From the NCBI RefSeq assembly GCF_903914075.1, contig NZ_CAIWNQ010000007.1, positions 124,001-188,000 on the forward strand: 64,000 nucleotides of DNA, in the 5' to 3' direction. Under the pieces are notes generated by a model, which saw only the letters and a list, made by a program, of their open reading frames with translations, was not told where the DNA came from and did no database searches. The position numbers and the translations under genes were made by a program. This DNA comes from Ruegeria sp. THAF57. GTDB taxonomy: Bacteria > Pseudomonadota > Alphaproteobacteria > Rhodobacterales > Rhodobacteraceae. Positions 18,088 to 25,697 of this stretch are shown in pieces; within the stretch, counting starts at the first letter, position 1; each line of letters opens with the position of its first letter.

Positions 18088-18881
18088 TCGCGCGACTTGC
18101 GATAGGCGTCCCACAGGTCGGGCCGGCGTTCGCGGGTGATCTGCTCGGACATGTCGTGTCGCCATTCAGCGATGCGACCGTGGTGACCGGACATCAGGAT
18201 ATCGGGGATCGGACGCCCCTTCCATTCGGCGGGGCGGGTATATTGAGGGTGTTCCAACAGCCCGGAAGAAAAGCTTTCCTCCTCGGCTGAGGCTTGGTTG
18301 CCCAAAACGCCCGGGATCAGACGCACTGTTGCGTCGATCAGCGCCTGAGCGGCGATTTCGCCGCCTGTCATGACAAAATCGCCCAACGAGACCTCTTGAA
18401 CGCCGTAATGCTCAAGCACACGCTCGTCCACGCCCTCAAACCGACCGCAAAGCAGGGTCATGCCGTCACAACGCGCAAGGTTCTGCATCATGCGCTGGTC
18501 CATCCGGCGTCCGCGCGGGCTGAGATAGATCAACGGCCAATTCCCCCTCACCCCGGCCATCGTATGTTCAATCGCCTCGCCCAAGACATCAGCGCGCAGA
18601 ACCATTCCTGCGCCGCCTCCGGCTGGGGTGTCGTCCACATTGCGGTGCTTGCCAACGCCGAACTGACGCAGGTCGATTGTCTCGAGCTGCCACAACCCTT
18701 CCTGCAACGCTTTGCCTGTCAGACTTTCGCCCAACACACCGGGAAAGGCTGACGGGAACAACGTGATGATCTTTGCCTTCCAAACGCCGTGCAGGTCCGG
18801 AGTTGGGGTCAGCAGTTCACGCGGTTTCAGGGTCGGTCGGATCGCCTTGCGACCGTGGGACTTTGAGGGTTTGTCAGTCAT
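18084..18881 (-). CDS. trmD: tRNA (guanine-N1-)-methyltransferase
   Basis: Methylates N1 of G37 next to the anticodon, using SAM, to prevent frameshifting. The 265-aa SPOUT-fold enzyme shows FPSAFPGVLGESLTGKA (about 44-60), DDTPAGGGAGMVL (about 84-96), LSPRGRRM, CGRFEGVDERV, the knot GDFVMTGGE and the C-terminal HHGRIAEWR. The first ~35 basic residues are longer than E. coli TrmD; an internal start is possible. Its ATG overlaps the stop of the sulfotransferase-like gene by 4 nt. Confidence 0.96.
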   Translation of the reverse strand: MTDKPSKSHGRKAIRPTLKPRELLTPTPDLHGVWKAKIITLFPSAFPGVLGESLTGKALQEGLWQLETIDLRQFGVGKHRNVDDTPAGGGAGMVLRADVLGEAIEHTMAGVRGNWPLIYLSPRGRRMDQRMMQNLARCDGMTLLCGRFEGVDERVLEHYGVQEVSLGDFVMTGGEIAAQALIDATVRLIPGVLGNQASAEEESFSSGLLEHPQYTRPAEWKGRPIPDILMSGHHGRIAEWRHDMSEQITRERRPDLWDAYRKSRD

Positions 18882-19693
18882 ATCGTGCCAATCAGAGCCT
18901 TTTGCGCGCGTTCGACGATGGCCTTCTTTTGCGCGACCAGAGCGGCCTCGTCCAGACGTGAACGATTCAGGTCCAGCAATTCTGCCAGGATGTCCTCTGG
19001 CAGTCCGGGATTCGAATGTGCAGGCGGGGCCAGCAGGTTGGCTTTCTCTTGGTGCAGGTCCAGAAAATCAGCAAAAGGTGCTCCCGGGCCAAACCGCTGC
19101 TTTTGCAAATCTTCCAGCCACTCGGACAGAACCGTGACATTCGGAAGCGCTTCGCTAATCCGGTCCACTGTGGCTTGCAGCGGGGCGAGGGTTTCCATGC
19201 TTTCGCAATATGTTTCGAAGTCCTGCACTTGCCGCATGCGTTGCAGATCGTGCGCCCAAAGGCTGCGCAGCCAGTTTCCACGCTCCCGAAGGGACAGATA
19301 GATGGTAATCTCGACCTCTTGCCCAGCAAACCTATGCCGGACAGCGTTCACAAGGCTGGCTGCAAGCTCGGGTGTGGCGGCGTAACCTTGTTCCAGATTG
19401 CGGCTGGGACGGAGGCCCGCGAAATTCTCTTCGCTGACTATCAGCCCGCGCTTTTCGCCGAAATCGAGCGTATCCAGAAAGGCCGATATCTCGCGTTCGA
19501 ACTCTGAAAGAGTTCCGGCCAGTCTATAGACAGAATGATTGGTGGCAGCCCGTGACAGCCCGGAATTGCGTGTGCGGTAAGGAAGCACCAGCGCAAAGTG
19601 GGGCCAGATCAATTCGCGGTTTTCGAAAAGAAAAGACTGTGCAGCCGTCGTGCCTGTTTTGTGTAAACCCAGATGCAGCAGGATTCGCCGCAT
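18878..19693 (-). CDS. sulfotransferase-like P-loop protein inside the rimM-trmD operon
   Basis: A 271-aa protein beginning RRILLHLGLHKTGTTAAQSFL, where HKTGTT (about 11-16) is the 5'-phosphosulfate (PAPS) loop of sulfotransferase-like proteins. LIVSEENFAGL near 84-94 and YLSLRERGNWLRSLW near 130-145 fit the 3'-phosphate-binding region. It has no signal peptide. It starts by TGATG overlap with rimM and ends by ATGA overlap with trmD, so it is translationally coupled on both sides. Function in ribosome or tRNA maturation is not implied by the fold; it may simply ride in the operon. Acceptor substrate unknown. Confidence 0.7.
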   Translation of the reverse strand: MRRILLHLGLHKTGTTAAQSFLFENRELIWPHFALVLPYRTRNSGLSRAATNHSVYRLAGTLSEFEREISAFLDTLDFGEKRGLIVSEENFAGLRPSRNLEQGYAATPELAASLVNAVRHRFAGQEVEITIYLSLRERGNWLRSLWAHDLQRMRQVQDFETYCESMETLAPLQATVDRISEALPNVTVLSEWLEDLQKQRFGPGAPFADFLDLHQEKANLLAPPAHSNPGLPEDILAELLDLNRSRLDEAALVAQKKAIVERAQKALIGTI

Positions 19694-20196
19694 CAGATCA
19701 ACCCTTCGGGGGGATCGGCGACGATACGGCCTTTTTCAAGATCAACAGTCGGAACGGCCTCAAGCGTGAAGGGCAGCAAGACGGTGGATTTCAGCCCCGA
19801 CCCGTGCAATTCCAACAAATCAGCGGCGCCGTGGTTTTGCACCGATTTTACTCGGCCCAGCAGGGTGCCGCCGGTGTCATAGACCTCAAGCCCGATCAGG
19901 TCAGTATGATAGAACTCATCATCCGGCAATGAAGGCAATTGATCACGGCGCGCAAACAGGCGCAGACCCTTCAGTGTATCCGCCTGCTCCTTTGTCTCGA
20001 TGCCGCCCAGTCGCGCAGCGAAACCGTTCTTGATCGAACGGGTCAGGACCAGAGGGTACCGCTCGTCGCCCGCCTCGTTGGTCAGGGGCGAATAGGCTTC
20101 GATATCTTCGGGGATGGCGCAGTAGCTTTTCAGCCGCACCTCGCCGCGCACGCCGTACGACCCGGCAATACTGCCGACGCAGATCAGATCACTCAT
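19693..20196 (-). CDS. rimM: 16S rRNA processing protein RimM
   Basis: Late 30S assembly factor binding S19 near the 16S head. From ATG 20196 it has 167 aa; a second ATG at 20205 gives 170. [19 protein letters not shown] (about 7-25) is the RimM N-terminal barrel, and [31 protein letters not shown] with [19 protein letters not shown] is the PRC-barrel C-terminal half. GGGA lies 5 nt before the second ATG. Its start region overlaps the small membrane protein gene by 8 nt. Confidence 0.94.
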   Translation of the reverse strand: MSDLICVGSIAGSYGVRGEVRLKSYCAIPEDIEAYSPLTNEAGDERYPLVLTRSIKNGFAARLGGIETKEQADTLKGLRLFARRDQLPSLPDDEFYHTDLIGLEVYDTGGTLLGRVKSVQNHGAADLLELHGSGLKSTVLLPFTLEAVPTVDLEKGRIVADPPEGLI

Positions 20197-20335
20197 TTGT
20201 CCCATCCGTCACACATAGCCCGTCTTCCCATTGCCCGCGTGTTTCGCACACCTCGCGCTGGTTCGAGCGTTCGAAGAACACGCCGACAATAAAGGCGATC
20301 ATCATCAGAATGGGAAGGCGTAACAATCCGAACAT
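20189..20335 (-). CDS. small single-span membrane protein between bluB and rimM
   Basis: Encodes 48 aa starting [26 protein letters not shown]: one N-terminal transmembrane helix (about 4-20) followed by a soluble tail with two cysteines ([12 protein letters not shown]). The stop overlaps the rimM start and the ATG follows the bluB stop by 4 nt, which supports a real gene in this operon. Two Cys in an outward-facing tail could form a disulfide. I do not recognise the family; short proteins of this kind are often unannotated. Confidence 0.6.
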   Translation of the reverse strand: MFGLLRLPILMMIAFIVGVFFERSNQREVCETRGQWEDGLCVTDGTNE

Positions 20336-20339
20336 CTGC

Positions 20340-20975
20340 TTAGCGCACCTCGACAGGCAGGCTGTCGTTGCGGTTTTCCCATCCGACCTGCTCCAGTTCG
20401 GGCGTGTCCGAAACGTCTTTGGGATATCCAACGCAGAAATAACCGATCAGCCGCCAATCATCAGGCACATCCAGATCGCGTGCCATCTGGTCAGGGTCCA
20501 GAATTGACACCCAGCCCAATCCCAGCCCCTCAGCCCGCAAAGCCAGCCAGAACAGGGTTATGGCTGAAACTACAGAATAGCGCCGCATCTCGGGCATTGT
20601 GCCTGCGCCCAGGCCTTGCCCCTTGTCGGTGGCGTCGTCGCAGAACACGGCCAGTTGCACCGGGGCCTCTTGCATCCCCGACAGTTTCAGGCGGCTGTAT
20701 AGCTGCGCCTTTTCGCCGGAATAGCCTTCCAACGCCTGCGCGTTGGCGGTTTGAAAGTTTTGCAGCGCCGCGTCGCGCGCGGGCTGACTTTCGACGCGGA
20801 TCACGCGCCAGGGTTCGCTCAGCCCCACCGAAGGGGCCAACCGAAACGCGTCGAGGCAGCGCGTCAGCACTGCCTCGTCAATGGCGTCGGTGCGGAACCG
20901 GCGCACATCACGCCTGAGCCGCAGCAACAGGTCAAACTGCGTGCGAAAATCGTTGGTGAACGTCTGATCCCGCAC
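20340..20975 (-). CDS. bluB: 5,6-dimethylbenzimidazole synthase
   Basis: Oxygen-dependent enzyme cannibalising FMNH2 to make 5,6-dimethylbenzimidazole, the lower ligand of vitamin B12. The 211 aa are nitroreductase-like. BluB-type motifs are LRRDVRRFRTDAI (about 20-32), RLAPSVGLSEPWRVIRV (about 45-61), GTMPEMRRYSVVSAITLFWLALRAEGLGLGWVSILDP (about 123-159) and IGYFCVGYP, which set it apart from ordinary nitroreductases. It lies 12 nt after rpsP and 4 nt before the small membrane gene. cobC and cobD, later in the same pathway, are at 42-44 kb. Confidence 0.88.
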   Translation of the reverse strand: MRDQTFTNDFRTQFDLLLRLRRDVRRFRTDAIDEAVLTRCLDAFRLAPSVGLSEPWRVIRVESQPARDAALQNFQTANAQALEGYSGEKAQLYSRLKLSGMQEAPVQLAVFCDDATDKGQGLGAGTMPEMRRYSVVSAITLFWLALRAEGLGLGWVSILDPDQMARDLDVPDDWRLIGYFCVGYPKDVSDTPELEQVGWENRNDSLPVEVR

Positions 20976-20987
20976 GCGCCCGCCTGC

Positions 20988-21377
20988 TTATTCTTCTGCA
21001 GCCGCTTCTTCAGCCGGTGCAGCAGCAGCTTCTGCCGCTTCAGCAGCCTTGGCCGCTTTTTCTTCGGCGCGCTCTTGGGCTTTCTTGCCCGGGGTACCCT
21101 TGTTGGGGTTGTTGCGCTCGGCTTTGTCACGGGTGCCGGCAGCTTCCAGCATACGTGCGATCCGGTCGGTGGGCTGGGCGCCCTGATCCAGCCAGTACTG
21201 GATGCGCTCCATGTTCATTTTCACGCGCTCTTCGCTGTCTTTGGGCAGCAGCGGGTTGTAGGTGCCCAGTTTCTCGATGAAACGGCCGTCGCGGGGCATA
21301 CGGCTGTCGGCCGCAACGATGCGGTAGAAAGGACGCTTTTTCGAGCCGCCGCGGGCGAGACGAATTTTCATTGCCAT
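20988..21377 (-). CDS. rpsP: 30S ribosomal protein S16 with long Ala/Glu tail
   Basis: From ATG 21377 the product has 129 aa; AGGAGA lies 7 nt upstream. The core (about 1-80) shows [39 protein letters not shown] and [20 protein letters not shown]. After it comes a low-complexity tail of ~35 residues rich in Ala, Glu and Lys, longer than in E. coli (82 aa) but usual in alphaproteobacteria. It belongs to the classic ffh-rpsP-rimM-trmD series, here spread out by inserted genes. Confidence 0.96.
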   Translation of the reverse strand: MAMKIRLARGGSKKRPFYRIVAADSRMPRDGRFIEKLGTYNPLLPKDSEERVKMNMERIQYWLDQGAQPTDRIARMLEAAGTRDKAERNNPNKGTPGKKAQERAEEKAAKAAEAAEAAAAPAEEAAAEE

Positions 21378-21401
21378 GGTGGTATCTCCTTTGAATGGCA
21401 T

Positions 21402-21438
21402 CACGCCAGAGGCGTGTATTTTTTAAAGACCGGGGTCT
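21402..21438 (-). other. paired hairpins in the rpsP 5' leader
   Basis: CACGCC(21402-21407)-aga-GGCGTG(21411-21416) ends 25 nt before the rpsP start codon. Next to it AAGACC/GGTCTT (about 21425-21438) forms a second inverted repeat around a short A/T tract. They could form an mRNA leader structure affecting S16 translation, or on the plus strand resemble a terminator. No known r-protein leader is recognised. Confidence 0.35.
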
Positions 21439-21471
21439 TGTCCGGCTATTCTTGGTATTTGTGGAAACGGG

Positions 21472-21768
21472 TTATTCTTGGTGTTTCCGGTGGTGTCGGA
21501 TGACTTCCTGAATGATGAAATTCAGAAAAGCCTTGGCGAAGTCAGGGTCCAGATCGGCCTCTTTCGCCAGGTCTTCTAACCGAGCGATCTGCGCGGCTTC
21601 GCGCGTGGGATCGGACGGGGGAAGGTCGTGCTCAGCCTTGAGCTTGCCAACGGCCTGCGTGTGCTTGAACCTCTCACCCAGCGTATAGACAAGAATCGCG
21701 TCCAGTCGGTCGATGCTTTCGCGATGCTCTTTCAACAGCGTGGCAGCCTGTGTCACGGGGTTGGTCAT
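21472..21768 (-). CDS. chorismate mutase, AroQ type
   Basis: Rearranges chorismate to prephenate for phenylalanine/tyrosine synthesis. It is a 98-aa all-helical monodomain enzyme. HRESIDRLDAILVYTLGERFKHTQAVGKLKAEH (about 15-47) carries the expected Arg, Asp, Arg/Lys active-site pattern, and the C-terminal helix FLNFIIQEVIRHHRKHQ follows. It has no dehydratase or dehydrogenase domain. Its ATG overlaps the preceding GNAT stop by 4 nt. Confidence 0.88.
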   Translation of the reverse strand: MTNPVTQAATLLKEHRESIDRLDAILVYTLGERFKHTQAVGKLKAEHDLPPSDPTREAAQIARLEDLAKEADLDPDFAKAFLNFIIQEVIRHHRKHQE

Positions 21769-22316
21769 TGGGCGGTCCTCTCAGGCGTCAAAGCAGGGTC
21801 GGAAATATCGAGTTTCGGGTGCCGCCAAACCTGGCAGGGGGTGCCGACAACCTCGCCTTCGCGCTCGTATGTGGCACCAAGACGTTCCGCAAGCGCGCGC
21901 GAGCGGTCATTGTCATGGGCGATATACGAGATCGGGGCGTTCAAACCCTGATGGCGTGCGGCATAGGCGCGGGCAGCTTTTGCAGCTTCAAACGCGATGC
22001 CCTTGCCTTCGAATCCGTCCATGACGACCCAGCCCAGTTCGGGTTCGTCCCAGCCCGGCGCGTTGATCATTCCTGTCCAGCCCGCAAACGCGTTGCTGGC
22101 CTTCTCGACGATATGCCAGCCGCCATAACCCAGCACCGCCCAGTGCCCGAACCGCCCCATGAACGAACGCCATGTTTCCAGCGCCGTTTTGGGGCCGCCG
22201 ACCATATGGCTGCGTTCGGATGCAAAGAATGCTGTCATCGCAGGCAAATCGTCTTGATGAGGGGCGCGCAGGATCAGTTTATCGGTCTCGATAGTGGGGA
22301 TGGTGAAAGAGGTCAT
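21765..22316 (-). CDS. GNAT N-acetyltransferase (RimJ/RimL-like), copy 2
   Basis: A 183-aa acetyl-CoA transferase of the RimJ/RimL type: TDKLILRAPHQDDLPAMTAFF at the N-terminus, GWTGMINAPGWDEPELGWVV in the middle and the acetyl-CoA-binding GKGIAFEAAKAARAYA (about 123-138). It is similar in length and order of motifs to the gene just upstream, so the two look like a tandem duplication. Both are joined by 4-nt overlaps. Target unknown; ribosomal-protein N-termini are possible for this subfamily but not shown. Confidence 0.85.
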   Translation of the reverse strand: MTSFTIPTIETDKLILRAPHQDDLPAMTAFFASERSHMVGGPKTALETWRSFMGRFGHWAVLGYGGWHIVEKASNAFAGWTGMINAPGWDEPELGWVVMDGFEGKGIAFEAAKAARAYAARHQGLNAPISYIAHDNDRSRALAERLGATYEREGEVVGTPCQVWRHPKLDISDPALTPERTAQ

Positions 22317-22849
22317 GCGTAAGCCTCCATCCCGCCTTGCAGTTCATCCGGGTGAGGATGGCGATACACAACATCCGCAGGGTCCGGGCGCGCCGAGGAT
22401 TTGTCTTTGATCGCACCCAAACGTTTTGCCAAAGCAATCGAGCGCGCGTTGTCGTTGTCGATATAGCTGACCAACGTGCTAAGCGCTGTATTTTCAAAGG
22501 CCCAATCGCGTGCGGCGCAAGCCGCCTCAAACGCCAGTCCTTGACCCTCAAAGCCTGGGAAGATGCACCACCCCAATTCCACTTCGGGGAAACGCGGCGG
22601 TTTGTTGACGCCAACCTGCCCAATGAGTTCGCCGGTTTCAGTCAGATCCACGGCCCAACTGCCATAGCCCAGCCATTGCCAACTGGTGACTTCCGCACCC
22701 AGCCAACGCCACAATTCGTCATCTGAAATGGGCCCACCCATATACTTTGCCCACTCCGATGCGAACAGCGCAGCCATAGGCTTGAAATCCTCAAGCCGAT
22801 GATGGCGCAGCGTCAGGCGCGCAGTGGTTATGGTGGGGGCGACGGTCAC
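22313..22849 (-). CDS. GNAT N-acetyltransferase (RimJ/RimL-like), copy 1
   Basis: A 178-aa GNAT protein with TARLTLRHHRLEDFKPMAALF at the N-terminus, GQVGVNKPPRFPEVELGWCIFPGFEGQGLAFEAACAARDWAF (about 94-135) carrying the acetyl-CoA loop, and SYIDNDNARSIALAKRLGA (about 142-160), typical of the RimJ/RimL group. It starts 3 nt after the ffh stop and overlaps copy 2 by 4 nt. It is therefore co-expressed with the signal-recognition GTPase. Confidence 0.85.
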   Translation of the reverse strand: MTVAPTITTARLTLRHHRLEDFKPMAALFASEWAKYMGGPISDDELWRWLGAEVTSWQWLGYGSWAVDLTETGELIGQVGVNKPPRFPEVELGWCIFPGFEGQGLAFEAACAARDWAFENTALSTLVSYIDNDNARSIALAKRLGAIKDKSSARPDPADVVYRHPHPDELQGGMEAYA

Positions 22850-22852
22850 AGT

Positions 22853-24358
22853 TTACTTCTTCTTCCCAAAGCCACTGAGACCCGGAGGCAGCGCCATGCC
22901 GCCACCCATTCCGGGCATGCCGCCGGGCATCTTGCCCATCGCCTTGGCCGCTTGTTCCAGTGCCTTGGGGTCCATGCCCGCAGCCATTTCCTCGGGCGAG
23001 GGGCCGCCTTTACCGAACAAGCCCTTCATGGCCTGCTTCAGCATCTTGCCTTTGCCCATCTTGCCCATCTTTTTCATCATGTCCGACATCTGCCGGTGCA
23101 TCTTGAGCAGCTTGTTGAGGTCGCTGACTTCCATCCCCGAACCCGCCGCGATCCGCTTTTTGCGGCTGGCCTGCAATAGCTGCGGATTGGCGCGTTCGCG
23201 TTTGGTCATTGACTGGATCATGGCGATCTGGCGCTTGAGCACCTTGTCGTCCATGCCTGCCTCTTCGACTTGTTTGGCCATCTTGCCCATGCCCGGCATC
23301 ATGCCCATCATGCCCTGCATGCCGCCCATCTGAATCATTTGTTCAAGCTGCATTTTTAGGTCGTTCATGTTGAACTGACCCTTGACCATGCGCTTCATCA
23401 TGCGCTCGGTCTGTTCCATCTCCATCGTTTCCTGGGCTTTTTCGACCAGGGCAACAATGTCGCCCATGCCCAGAATACGACCGGCGATCCGGTCCGGCTC
23501 GAAAGTTTCGAGCGCGTCCATCTTTTCGCCCAGACCGACAAAGCGAATGGGCTTGCCAGTGACCGCGCGCATCGACAGCGCCGCACCACCGCGCCCGTCG
23601 CCGTCCATCCGGGTCAGAACCACGCCCGAGATGCCGACCTTGGCGTCGAACTCTTCGGCGACCTCAACGGCGACCTGTCCGGTCAAACCGTCGACGACCA
23701 GCAAGGTTTCGCGTGGATCGACCGCGTTGCGGACCTGCTCGACCTCGTCCATCAGGACTTCGTCGATATGCAGTCGACCCGCGGTGTCCAGCATGTAGAC
23801 GTCATAGCCGCCCAGCGTCGCCTGTTGCTTGGCGCGCTTGGCAATGTCGACGGGTTTCTGACCCGGCACGATCGGCAACGTATCGACTCCGACCTGCGTG
23901 CCCAGAACCGCCAGCTGATCCATCGCCGCCGGGCGATAGACGTCGAGCGAGGCCATGAGGACTTTCTTGCCCTCTTTCTCTTTCAGGCGTTTCGCCAGCT
24001 TACCGGTGGTGGTCGTCTTACCCGAGCCTTGCAGGCCGACCATCAGGATCGGCGCAGGTGGGTTGTCAATCTTCAGCTTGCCGGGGTCTTCCTCGCCGCG
24101 CAGGGTATCGACCAGCGCGTCGTGTACGATTTTGACGACCTGCTGACCGGGGGTGATCGACTTGGTCACCGCCTGACCGGTTGCCTGTTCCTGCACCTTC
24201 TTGACGAATTCACGTGCAACCGGCAGCGAGACATCGGCCTCAAGAAGCGCAACGCGAACTTCGCGCAGGGCGGTCTTGACGTCTTCTTCAGACAGCGCGC
24301 CCTGTTTCGTCAGCCGGTCAAAGACGCCAGAGAGGCGTTCGGATAGATTTTCAAACAT
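22853..24358 (-). CDS. ffh: signal recognition particle protein Ffh
   Basis: GTPase of the SRP that delivers nascent membrane proteins to FtsY. The 501 aa comprise the N domain (about 1-90), the G domain with GLQGSGKTTTTGKLAKRLK (about 109-127), DTAGRLHIDE, the TRMDGDGRGGAALS region and GLGEKMDALETFEPDRIAGRILGMGDI, then a methionine-rich M domain (about 310-440) with GSGMEVSDLNKLLKMHRQM. The C-terminal ~60 residues are Gly/Met/Pro-rich. It heads the minus-strand series; the 208-nt upstream gap holds strong hairpins. Confidence 0.97.
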   Translation of the reverse strand: MFENLSERLSGVFDRLTKQGALSEEDVKTALREVRVALLEADVSLPVAREFVKKVQEQATGQAVTKSITPGQQVVKIVHDALVDTLRGEEDPGKLKIDNPPAPILMVGLQGSGKTTTTGKLAKRLKEKEGKKVLMASLDVYRPAAMDQLAVLGTQVGVDTLPIVPGQKPVDIAKRAKQQATLGGYDVYMLDTAGRLHIDEVLMDEVEQVRNAVDPRETLLVVDGLTGQVAVEVAEEFDAKVGISGVVLTRMDGDGRGGAALSMRAVTGKPIRFVGLGEKMDALETFEPDRIAGRILGMGDIVALVEKAQETMEMEQTERMMKRMVKGQFNMNDLKMQLEQMIQMGGMQGMMGMMPGMGKMAKQVEEAGMDDKVLKRQIAMIQSMTKRERANPQLLQASRKKRIAAGSGMEVSDLNKLLKMHRQMSDMMKKMGKMGKGKMLKQAMKGLFGKGGPSPEEMAAGMDPKALEQAAKAMGKMPGGMPGMGGGMALPPGLSGFGKKK

Positions 24359-24430
24359 GCCTTCGGCCTCCTTAGCCGGTTATCTGGTGGCGCTTCTCAG
24401 ATAAGAAGCACGGGTTAAATGCACAATTGC

Positions 24431-24553
24431 CCCCTCCCACTGAATTAGACGTGGGGGTAATGCCAAATGGCATTGCCCCCACGGGCGAAACTCGCTGGTG
24501 GGGGGCGATCCCTGAACGACTCAAGGGACCGGAAGGTCAGACGCTTCCGGATG
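24431..24553. other. cluster of strong, partly competing hairpins upstream of ffh
   Basis: GTGGGGGTAATGCC (24451-24464) pairs with GGCATTGCCCCCAC (24469-24482) over a 4-nt loop: 14 pairs with one G-T. Copies of the C-rich or G-rich arm also lie at about 24430-24440 and 24496-24505, so alternative foldings exist. Two more inverted repeats follow: TCCCT/AGGGA (about 24509-24526) and CCGGAAG/CTTCCGG (about 24529-24550). No U tract follows any stem on either strand, so this is not a standard terminator. It could be an ffh leader, a small RNA or a repeated element. Confidence 0.5.
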
Positions 24554-24566
24554 TTTGGATGGGGCT

Positions 24567-25076
24567 TTAGGCTGATTGATTGTCAGAGTCAACCGCGCGT
24601 GCCGGAAGCCAGTCATTGACGGCATCAACCAACCGATGAGACCCGTGCCCGCTGACATAGGCGCTGACGATGGGGTGGCGTCCCGCGCTCATCCCTTGTC
24701 CAAGGATCAAAACGGGCCGGTGCGTCGTGCTGGAGCCGTTGTTGCCGTTCGACGTGGTGGTCTCGACCTCGGCATGTGAAAGGTTGGACAAAACATGCCG
24801 GACCGTTTCATAGCCAAAGATGGATTGCCGACGGATCAGAATGCTGTCTGTGCTACGGTCCAGAATGACCTGTACGCGGCGAACAAATATGCAGAACGCA
24901 CCAAATCCCATCCCGCCGCCAAACAGCGCAACGAGTATGCCGGACCAGTTACCTTCGCTGATCATAGTCAGGCCAGCCCCTACAAAACAAAGAATGAAGA
25001 AGACCAGCATGACGCCAATCAACCACGGCCTGTTGGACAGGATCAATTGGTTCGGAGTGTTGCGCGTCACTTTCAT
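24567..25076 (-). CDS. hypothetical membrane protein, two spans
   Basis: A 169-aa protein with a short basic N-terminus, two adjacent hydrophobic helices (about 18-38 and 45-65), then a cytoplasmic-looking beta-rich domain with VQVILDRSTDSILIRRQSIFG. The C-terminal half has a Ser/Thr/Asn-rich loop. I do not recognise a family. The topology (two helices followed by a PH-like beta domain) resembles small membrane proteins of unknown function. It has no operon partner: the ffh leader region follows and a plus-strand gene lies divergently upstream. Confidence 0.65.
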   Translation of the reverse strand: MKVTRNTPNQLILSNRPWLIGVMLVFFILCFVGAGLTMISEGNWSGILVALFGGGMGFGAFCIFVRRVQVILDRSTDSILIRRQSIFGYETVRHVLSNLSHAEVETTTSNGNNGSSTTHRPVLILGQGMSAGRHPIVSAYVSGHGSHRLVDAVNDWLPARAVDSDNQSA

Positions 25077-25166
25077 GGCTGAACGCTAACATTGAATTCC
25101 CACGCTGTCGTGGCTTGAAATTACCGCCACGTTACGCGATGAGCGCAGAAAATTCAGGAGAGTATC

Positions 25167-25697
25167 ATGGACGCCTCATCCGCCTTTCAGGACACGTTGC
25201 CGCTCAGCTCTGACGCGCTGCTGGCCAAGCTGGATGATTGGGGGCTGGCTTATACGCTGCACACGCATGTCCCCTTGCGCACGGTGGAAGAGTCAAAGGC
25301 GGTTGAAGATCAGTTCATGGTTCCCGGTGAGAACGCGCTGCGCCTGAAAAACCTTTATCTGCGCGACAAGAAAAAGCGGAGCTATCTGGTGACGTTGGAA
25401 CAAAGCCGAGACATTGACCTCAAGGCGCTGGGCGCGGAACTGGGTGTTGGGAACCTTTCGTTCGGTTCGGCGGATCGGTTGATGCAGAACCTTGGAATTC
25501 GGCCCGGTGCGGTCAGCCCGCTGGCGATGATAAACGGTGTGGAAAACAACGTCCGGTTCTTTATGGATGCAGCGGGCCAGCAGGCCGACGTGATCTATAT
25601 GCACCCTCTCGTCAATGACCGCACCGTTGCAATTGCGCGCACGGACCTGATGGCGTTTTTCGACCGGATCGGCTGTGACGTGACTTGGCTGCCCTGA
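25167..25697 (+). CDS. prolyl-tRNA editing protein ProX/YbaK family (Ala-tRNA-Pro deacylase)
   Basis: A 176-aa stand-alone editing domain hydrolysing misacylated tRNA-Pro. It shows YTLHTHVPLRTVEES (about 30-44), NLYLRDKKKRSYLVTLEQSRDIDLKALGAELG (about 62-93, with the conserved Lys), LSFGSADRLMQNLGIRPGAVSPLAMIN (about 97-123) and VIYMHPLVNDRTVAI near the end, the order seen in ProXp-Ala/PrdX. AGGAGAG precedes the ATG. It ends flush with the convergent racemase gene. Confidence 0.88.
   Translation: MDASSAFQDTLPLSSDALLAKLDDWGLAYTLHTHVPLRTVEESKAVEDQFMVPGENALRLKNLYLRDKKKRSYLVTLEQSRDIDLKALGAELGVGNLSFGSADRLMQNLGIRPGAVSPLAMINGVENNVRFFMDAAGQQADVIYMHPLVNDRTVAIARTDLMAFFDRIGCDVTWLP

Noticed and set aside
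24525..24553. CCGGAAGG near ffh as a possible SRP RNA (ffs)
   Set aside because: The invariant SRP RNA hairpin core is missing and the surrounding pairing does not match a 4.5S fold.
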